Shown here: in pieces, positions 58,804-64,000 of the stretch
Position numbering within the stretch: position 1 is the stretch's first letter
Layout of the letters: each line of letters begins with the position of its first letter
DNA from: Candidatus Scybalocola faecipullorum
GTDB lineage: Bacteria; Bacillota; Clostridia; Lachnospirales; Lachnospiraceae
Reading direction: 5' to 3'
Length of the DNA: 64,000 nt
NCBI GenBank assembly: GCA_018716485.1
Contig: DVJY01000064.1
Location: 1 to 64,000, forward strand
Program-made: the position numbers and the translations under genes
The notes under the pieces: model-generated
Told to the model about the DNA's origin: nothing
Database searches by the model: none
What the model saw: only the letters and a program-made list of their open reading frames with translations

Positions 58804-60920
58804 TGTCCGGCAGGTATCTGGCAGACAGATACGAGATTATTGAAAATATCGGTTCCGGCGGAATGTCTGATGTATATAAAGCAAAAGATCATAAATTAAA
58901 TCGTCTTGTTGCAGTAAAAGTCCTGAAAAATGAATACAGTCAGGATGCGGCGTTTGTCAGGAAGTTTAGAGTTGAGGCCCAATCGGCAGCGGGGCTGTCC
59001 CATCCAAATATTGTCGGCGTCTACGATGTCGGCGAAGAGGATGGCATTAATTATATTGTCATGGAACTGATTCAGGGCATTACGCTGAAAAAATATATAG
59101 AGATGAAAGGCAAGCTTGAGATCAGAGAGGCGCTGAATATTTCGATTCAGATTGCTTCCGGATTGAGCGCTGCCCATCAAAACAGAATTATTCACAGAGA
59201 TATTAAGCCGCAGAATATTATTATGTCCAAAGACGGAAAAGTCAAAGTTACCGATTTCGGCATTGCCAAAGTGGCGGATTCCACGACGGTGACGACGACG
59301 GCAGCCGGTTCTGTTCATTATATTTCTCCGGAGCAGGCAAGAGGCGGATACTCTGATGCGAGAAGTGATATTTATTCACTGGGCATTACGATGTATGAGA
59401 TGATTACCGGCAGAGTGCCTTTTGACGGCGAGACAAATGTGGCGGTCGCACTTCAGCATATTCAGGGAGAGATGACGCCGCCAAGACAGCTTGATCCGAC
59501 CATACCGAGAAGCTTTGAAAAGATTATTTTAAAATGTACACAGAAGAAACCGGACCGCAGATATGCTTCGGCAAAGGAATTGATCGCCGATCTGCGCCGG
59601 GTATTGGCGGAGCCGGATGGCAATTATGTTATGCTGGGCAGCAGTGTGGCCGATGCCTCAACAGTGGTTATGGATGAAAACGACCTGAGAAATGTCCGCC
59701 GACAGAATGTCCAGAGCGGCCAGAATGCCCCAAAAAGGGAGCCTGCTTCAAAAAACGGCGTGCAGCGTCCGCCTCAGGATGATTATATGCGCCGCCAGAA
59801 TCTTAAAAATCAGGAGCCGGAGGAAGATGATGAGGACGACGATAAAGAAGTAAATCCTGCATTGGAAAAAGTGATGCTGGTGCTCGGCATCGTCGGCGCA
59901 ATCATTCTCGTTGTCGTTGTTGCTTTTATTATCGGACGGGCAGCAGGGCTGTTCGGCGGCAGTACCAACGATACAGAGACAGTGATCGAATCCGAGAGCG
60001 AATCAGAGAGCGAATCCGAAAGTGAGTCAGAGACAGAATCTGATGCGGAAATGAAAGAGGTGCCTGAGGTAATCGGATCATCTGAGGCGACGGCGAGACA
60101 GACACTGACAAGAGAAGGCTTTACGAATATTACAGTTGAGGAAGGCCAGAGCGATGACTACGATGAGGGACAAGTGTATGATCAGAGTCCTCGCGGCGGT
60201 CTGACAGTGGCTACAGATACAGAAATTACCATTTATGTATCTTCCGGAAGTGAAACTTTCCAGTTGGAAGACTATTCAGGCGATACGGCAGAACAGGTAC
60301 AGACAGCCCTGACAGCGCTGAACCTTATTCCGAACCTGACCTACGAATACAGTGATGACGTTCAGGAAGGCCGTGTAATTTCCACAGACCCGGAACCGGG
60401 TACTGAAGTATCCGAAGGCGACAGAATCACTGTAGTCATCAGTTCCGGCGCGGAGCAGGTGACAGTGCCATATGTCATTGATCAGACAGAAGCTGCTGCA
60501 ACACAGCGGCTGAGAGATGCGGGATTTTCCGTGACGACCCAGTCTTTTGAAAGCAATAAAACAGCCGGAACTGTGGCAGATGTAGTATACAATGGCAGCA
60601 GTGTATCCGGAGGTACAGCGCCAAGCGGAGCCACATTGACACTGCTCATCAGTACAGGCCCGGCGCAGACACAGGAAACCCAAGCACAGACAGTGACCCA
60701 GAGTGAAGATTTAGGTCTTGATTTCGGGGACGATGAAGATCATACAGTGAGCGTAAGCATCAACGGCGGCAGCGAAAGAAGTTTGGGCACCTATAACAGC
60801 GATACTGTAGGCAACTGCAGAGTGACCATCTCAGGGCGGCCGGGAAGCACGATTACTGTGGAAGTGTTTGTAGACGGAGAATCCATCGGAGAAAGAACAT
60901 TTACAATCAATGAGGGCTGA
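58797..60920 (+). CDS. prkC: PASTA-domain Ser/Thr protein kinase PrkC
   Basis: 707 aa. Kinase domain (about 12-270): GSGGMSDVY, VAVK, HRDIKPQN, DFGIAKV, with a Thr-rich activation loop. A charged juxtamembrane linker, one membrane helix (about 359-381), a Ser-Glu repeat (about 397-415), three PASTA repeats (about 422-625) and a C-terminal beta-type domain (about 640-707). PASTA domains bind muropeptides or lipid II and tie kinase activity to cell-wall state. Start ATG 58797 lies within prpC after GAGGAGG. Confidence 0.95.
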   Translation: MLVSGRYLADRYEIIENIGSGGMSDVYKAKDHKLNRLVAVKVLKNEYSQDAAFVRKFRVEAQSAAGLSHPNIVGVYDVGEEDGINYIVMELIQGITLKKYIEMKGKLEIREALNISIQIASGLSAAHQNRIIHRDIKPQNIIMSKDGKVKVTDFGIAKVADSTTVTTTAAGSVHYISPEQARGGYSDARSDIYSLGITMYEMITGRVPFDGETNVAVALQHIQGEMTPPRQLDPTIPRSFEKIILKCTQKKPDRRYASAKELIADLRRVLAEPDGNYVMLGSSVADASTVVMDENDLRNVRRQNVQSGQNAPKREPASKNGVQRPPQDDYMRRQNLKNQEPEEDDEDDDKEVNPALEKVMLVLGIVGAIILVVVVAFIIGRAAGLFGGSTNDTETVIESESESESESESESETESDAEMKEVPEVIGSSEATARQTLTREGFTNITVEEGQSDDYDEGQVYDQSPRGGLTVATDTEITIYVSSGSETFQLEDYSGDTAEQVQTALTALNLIPNLTYEYSDDVQEGRVISTDPEPGTEVSEGDRITVVISSGAEQVTVPYVIDQTEAAATQRLRDAGFSVTTQSFESNKTAGTVADVVYNGSSVSGGTAPSGATLTLLISTGPAQTQETQAQTVTQSEDLGLDFGDDEDHTVSVSINGGSERSLGTYNSDTVGNCRVTISGRPGSTITVEVFVDGESIGERTFTINEG
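59985..60045 (+). repeat. Ser-Glu coding microrepeat in prkC
   Basis: Near-perfect tandem units of GAGAGCGAATCC/GAATCAGAGAGC type encode alternating Ser-Glu between the membrane helix and PASTA 1. Such tracts can change length by slippage. Confidence 0.7.
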
Positions 60921-60923
60921 TTC

Positions 60924-61802
60924 ATGCAGGGAAAGATCATCAAAGGCATTGCAGGGTTTTATTATGTTCATGTGCCGCAGCAGGGTATTTACGAATGCAA
61001 GGCGAAAGGAAGCTTCCGCAATCAGAAGATTAAACCGATGGTCGGTGACAATGTAAAAATTGATATTATCGATGAAGCAGAAAAGAAGGGCAATATCGTT
61101 TCGATATTGCCCCGTCTTAATGCTCTGATCCGGCCGACAGTTTCAAATATTGATCAGGCGCTGATTATTTTTGCAGTGGCTGAGCCGAAGCCGAATTTCG
61201 GCCTTTTGGATCGGTTTCTTGTAATGATGGCACGTCAGCATATTCCGACGGTTATTTGTTTTAATAAAAAGGATATCGGCTCTGCGGCAGAGACAAAGAT
61301 CTTGTCAGAGACATATGCGGGCTGCGGATGTCCGGTTTTATTTGCCAGCGTGAAGGAAGAATCCGGTATTGATGCTGTGAGAGAAGTACTTCTTGGAAGG
61401 ACGACAGTCCTTGCCGGGCCGTCAGGAGTCGGAAAATCTTCGCTGATGAACCTTTTGAATCCCAAGGCGCGGATGGAAACCGGGGCGGTCAGCGAAAAGA
61501 TTAAGCGCGGCAGGCATACGACGCGGCATTCGGAAATCTTTTATCTCGGCTCGGATTCCTATTTAATGGATACGCCGGGGTTTACGTCTTTGTATATTCA
61601 GGATATGGAAAAAGAAGAACTGAAAAATTATTTTTCAGAATTTGCCGCCTATGAAGGGCAGTGTCGTTTCAATGGCTGCGTTCATATCAGTGAGCCGGAC
61701 TGCCGGGTCAAAATGGCGCTGGAAGACGGTCAGATCAGCAGACAGCGTTACGAAAGCTATGTGCAGATGTTTGAAGAATTAAAAAATCAAAGGAGATATT
61801 AA
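60924..61802 (+). CDS. rsgA: Ribosome small subunit-dependent GTPase RsgA
   Basis: 292 aa. N-terminal OB-fold, circularly permuted GTPase (CFNKKD first, then GPSGVGKSSLMN, then MDTPGFTS), and a C-terminal zinc finger (CRFNGCVHISEPDC). Helps late 30S maturation. In Bacillus RsgA is a PrkC substrate; it directly follows prkC here. Confidence 0.96.
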   Translation: MQGKIIKGIAGFYYVHVPQQGIYECKAKGSFRNQKIKPMVGDNVKIDIIDEAEKKGNIVSILPRLNALIRPTVSNIDQALIIFAVAEPKPNFGLLDRFLVMMARQHIPTVICFNKKDIGSAAETKILSETYAGCGCPVLFASVKEESGIDAVREVLLGRTTVLAGPSGVGKSSLMNLLNPKARMETGAVSEKIKRGRHTTRHSEIFYLGSDSYLMDTPGFTSLYIQDMEKEELKNYFSEFAAYEGQCRFNGCVHISEPDCRVKMALEDGQISRQRYESYVQMFEELKNQRRY

Positions 61803-61803
61803 C

Positions 61804-62466
61804 ATGTTAAAATTAGCACCATCAATTCTTGCAGCGGATTTTGCAAATTTAGGCACCGAGGTCAGAGAAGTTACATCGGCCGGGGCGGAATATGTCCATA
61901 TTGATGTGATGGATGGCGCATTTGTTCCGAATATTTCACTGGGAATTCCGGTCATTTCATCAATACGGCCGTATACGGACAAAATCTTTGATGTCCATTT
62001 GATGGTCAATGAACCGGATTACCTTTTTGAAAGTCTTAAAGAGGCGGGCGCCGATATTATTACGGTACATGCGGAAGCGTGCAGGCATCTGCACAGCACG
62101 ATACGCCATATTAAATCGCTGGGTATGCGCGCAGGTATCAGCCTGAATCCGGCAACACCTTTATGTGTGCTGGACTATGTGCTGGAGGAAGCGGATATGG
62201 TTTTGATCATGTCTGTAAATCCGGGCGCCGGCGGTCAGAGTTATATTCCTGCAATGAACGCCAAAATTAAAGCCCTGAGAAAGATGATCACAGACCGCGG
62301 CCTGAAGACAGATTTGGAAGTGGACGGAGGCATCGGACTGGACAATGTCAAAGAAGTGCTTGACGCGGGCGCCAATGTTATTGTTGCGGGGTCTGCGGTA
62401 TTCCGTGACGATCCGAGAGAAAATGTCCGGAAATTTTTAAATATCTTTAAAAAATACGGAGCATAA
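61804..62466 (+). CDS. rpe: Ribulose-phosphate 3-epimerase
   Basis: 220 aa TIM barrel. LAPSILAADFANLG, HIDVMDGAFVPNIS, DVHLMV, MSVNPGAGGQ and EVDGGIG motifs carry the catalytic aspartates and metal-binding histidines. Interconverts ribulose and xylulose 5-phosphates; the latter's pathway also supplies dxs precursors. 1 base after rsgA. Confidence 0.96.
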   Translation: MLKLAPSILAADFANLGTEVREVTSAGAEYVHIDVMDGAFVPNISLGIPVISSIRPYTDKIFDVHLMVNEPDYLFESLKEAGADIITVHAEACRHLHSTIRHIKSLGMRAGISLNPATPLCVLDYVLEEADMVLIMSVNPGAGGQSYIPAMNAKIKALRKMITDRGLKTDLEVDGGIGLDNVKEVLDAGANVIVAGSAVFRDDPRENVRKFLNIFKKYGA

Positions 62467-62468
62467 TT

Positions 62469-63143
62469 ATGAATATTTTAATTGTAACCGGGGGCAATAT
62501 CGAAATCGATTTTGCTCTCGATTTTTTGAAAGAAAAGAAATTTGATGAAATCATTGCTGTGGACGGCGCCTTGTCTTTCTTTGACAAAGTGGGTGAAAAA
62601 ATAAAAAAAGTCGGAAAGCTGACACATATTGTGGGCGATTTTGATACGATTTCAGCGGAAATACTTAAAAAATATCAAATGGACGCCCATATACGCTGCC
62701 ACAGCTTTAATCCGGAGAAAGATTATACAGATACAGACATTGCACTGAAACTGGCACAGCGTATGATCGGTGCGGCGGGCGGTACGGGCAGCATACTTAT
62801 TCTCGGTGGCACGGGCACGCGGCTGGATCATACACTGGCCAATATCCAAATGCTCATCGGGCCGATGAGGCAGGGAATTGAGTGTATGATCGCCGACAGT
62901 CATAACTGTGTGCGGATGATACAAAAGGAAGCGGTGGTCAGAAAACCTTTCGGCAAATATATTTCACTGATTCCGGTGACGGAATGTCTTAAAGGCGTCG
63001 ATTTGGAAGGTTTTAAGTATCCGCTGCGGGACAGAACAGTTTATCTTGGAGAAAGTCTGTGCGTCAGCAATGAATTGGCCGGGGCGGAAGGAAAAATCCG
63101 TATCAGAGAAGGAATTGCGCTGCTAATTGAATCAAAGGATTGA
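62469..63143 (+). CDS. thiN: Thiamine diphosphokinase
   Basis: 224 aa. IAVDGALSFFDKVG, HIVGDFDTIS, EKDYTDTDIAL and GGTGTRLDHTLANI are the conserved TPK blocks. It makes thiamine diphosphate, the cofactor of Dxs encoded in this window. It ends the yicC-to-thiN run; its TGA stop lies inside the ychF promoter. No spoVM gene follows, unlike B. subtilis. Confidence 0.93.
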   Translation: MNILIVTGGNIEIDFALDFLKEKKFDEIIAVDGALSFFDKVGEKIKKVGKLTHIVGDFDTISAEILKKYQMDAHIRCHSFNPEKDYTDTDIALKLAQRMIGAAGGTGSILILGGTGTRLDHTLANIQMLIGPMRQGIECMIADSHNCVRMIQKEAVVRKPFGKYISLIPVTECLKGVDLEGFKYPLRDRTVYLGESLCVSNELAGAEGKIRIREGIALLIESKD

Positions 63144-63168
63144 AAAAAGTCTGTAAATCATGTAAAAT
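63140..63168 (+). promoter_or_regulatory. Sigma-A promoter of ychF
   Basis: TTGAAA (63140-63145), 17 bases, TAAAAT (63163-63168). The -35 contains the thiN stop, and its first 14 bases equal those of the efp promoter. Confidence 0.75.
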
Positions 63169-63236
63169 ATTCTATGCAGTGCGCATATGAGAAAAGAAGT
63201 CCCTACAGATGAGGGCTGTGAAAGGAATAGATAAAG

Positions 63237-64000
63237 ATGAAATTAGGAATCGTAGGTTTGCCTAACGTGGGCAAAAGTACATTGTTTAACTCCCTGACAA
63301 AGGCAGGGGCAGAATCTGCAAACTATCCGTTTTGTACGATTGATCCCAATGTGGGTATTGTGGCAGTGCCGGATCACCGTCTTGACGATTTGGCAAAGTT
63401 ATATGACTCCGCAAAAATTACGCCGGCGGTCATTGAATTTGTAGACATTGCCGGACTGGTCAAAGGAGCTTCCAAAGGAGAAGGACTGGGCAACCAGTTT
63501 TTGTCAAATATTCGTGAAGTTGATGCCATTGTTCATGTTGTACGCTGCTTTGAGGATTCAAATATTGTTCATGTGGATGGCAGCATCAATCCGCTCAGAG
63601 ATATTGAAACGATTAATCTGGAACTGATTTTTTCGGATTTGGAAATTCTTGAAAGACGCTACGCCAAAGTATCAAAACTGGCTAAAAATGTAAAGGATGC
63701 CCAGAAAGAAGCAGATCTTGTGAAAGCGCTGATGGAGCATCTTGAAGACGGAAAGCCGGCAAGAAGTTTTGAGCCGGCCGATGACGAGGCACAGGCCATG
63801 CTTGCGGGATTTAACCTGCTCACCTATAAACCGGTGATTTACGCAGCCAATGTGGCAGAAGACGATCTTGCGGATGACGGCGCCGGAAACGGTTTTGTTG
63901 CAGATGTGAGAAAATACGCCGCCGAAGAAGGTTCTGAAGTTTTTGTGATATGCGCTCAGATTGAACAGGAAATTGCAGAACTTGATGATGATGAGAAAAA
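63237..64000 (+). CDS. ychF: Redox/translation-associated GTPase YchF (3' end outside window)
   Basis: The first 254 codons are visible and open to the window end. The P-loop [18 protein letters not shown] begins at residue 4; [12 protein letters not shown] is switch [24 protein letters not shown] is the G3 region of the Obg/YchF family; then the helical insert. YchF (OLA1 in eukaryotes) prefers ATP over GTP. Start is ATG 63237; GAAAGGAATAG precedes it. The C-terminal TGS domain is off the window. Confidence 0.95.
   Translation, partial: MKLGIVGLPNVGKSTLFNSLTKAGAESANYPFCTIDPNVGIVAVPDHRLDDLAKLYDSAKITPAVIEFVDIAGLVKGASKGEGLGNQFLSNIREVDAIVHVVRCFEDSNIVHVDGSINPLRDIETINLELIFSDLEILERRYAKVSKLAKNVKDAQKEADLVKALMEHLEDGKPARSFEPADDEAQAMLAGFNLLTYKPVIYAANVAEDDLADDGAGNGFVADVRKYAAEEGSEVFVICAQIEQEIAELDDDEK

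Noticed and set aside
63144..63236. Possible spoVM after thiN, as in B. subtilis
   Set aside because: The only short frame encodes 14 unrelated residues; the amphipathic SpoVM sequence is absent.

Overview
The window is chromosomal DNA from a spore-forming, low-to-mid GC Gram-positive bacterium of the class Clostridia, most likely family Lachnospiraceae. The evidence is gene content and order: a complete spoIIIAA-AH operon, sigK, spoIVB and spo0A, B. subtilis-like conserved gene strings, sigma-A promoters of the TTGAAA/TATAAT type, strong purine-rich ribosome binding sites and frequent TTG/GTG starts. Nearly everything is on the + strand. Only four genes are on the - strand (an HPr-like gene, aroE, a GH25 lysozyme, rqcH). 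I see no rRNA, tRNA, CRISPR array, insertion sequence, prophage module or defence island.

Layout. 1-3.9 kb: end of a cysteine desulfurase, thiI, a Crh-like HPr paralogue, mtaB. 3.9-9.5 kb: the yrzL-yrrK-yrzB-yrrL-yrrM-yrrN/O string of B. subtilis (ireB, ruvX, DUF1292, a short MltG-like protein, trmR, trhP), with RNase J and a YlbF protein inserted. 9.5-12.5 kb: HAD phosphatase, esterase-like hydrolase, YqeY, sigK. 12.5-17.5 kb: aroE, aroD, aroK, yqeG, efp, a threonine aldolase and HPr. 17.5-21.5 kb: a structured non-coding element, then the fructose operon fruK-fruA-fruR. 21.5-28 kb: an ABC exporter cassette, a lysozyme, and a PadR/DUF1700/DUF4097/PspC envelope operon. 28-33.3 kb: spoIIIA operon. 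33.4-44.5 kb: yqhY-nusB-xseA-xseB-ispA-dxs-tlyA-nadK-argR-recN-spoIVB-spo0A, which is the B. subtilis order without accBC and folD and with nadK added. 44.6-48.7 kb: glgA, rqcH, a CmpB-type membrane protein. 48.7-64 kb: yicC-remA-gmk-rpoZ-priA-def-fmt-yugP-rsmB-rlmN-prpC-prkC-rsgA-rpe-thiN, then ychF running off the end.

How the genes work together. Several tRNA/rRNA modification enzymes (ThiI, MtaB, TrmR, TrhP, TlyA, RsmB, RlmN) sit with translation factors (EF-P, Def, Fmt, RsgA, RqcH). Sporulation is covered from the master regulator (Spo0A) through the feeding-tube channel (SpoIIIA) and the sigma-K checkpoint protease (SpoIVB) to SigK itself. The SigK here has no room for a pro-peptide. 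Carbon control involves two HPr paralogues with reciprocal residue losses. The PrkC/PrpC kinase-phosphatase pair and its known type of partner IreB lie at opposite ends of the window.

The region is mainly conserved core genome and I find no clear-cut new multi-gene system. The most unusual signals are: the branched, repeat-bearing non-coding element at about 17.52-17.75 kb; the complementary HPr pair; an apparent CTG start for spoIIIAC; SigK without a pro-sequence and with a mother-cell-type promoter; and three promoters whose -35 hexamer contains the upstream gene's stop codon.
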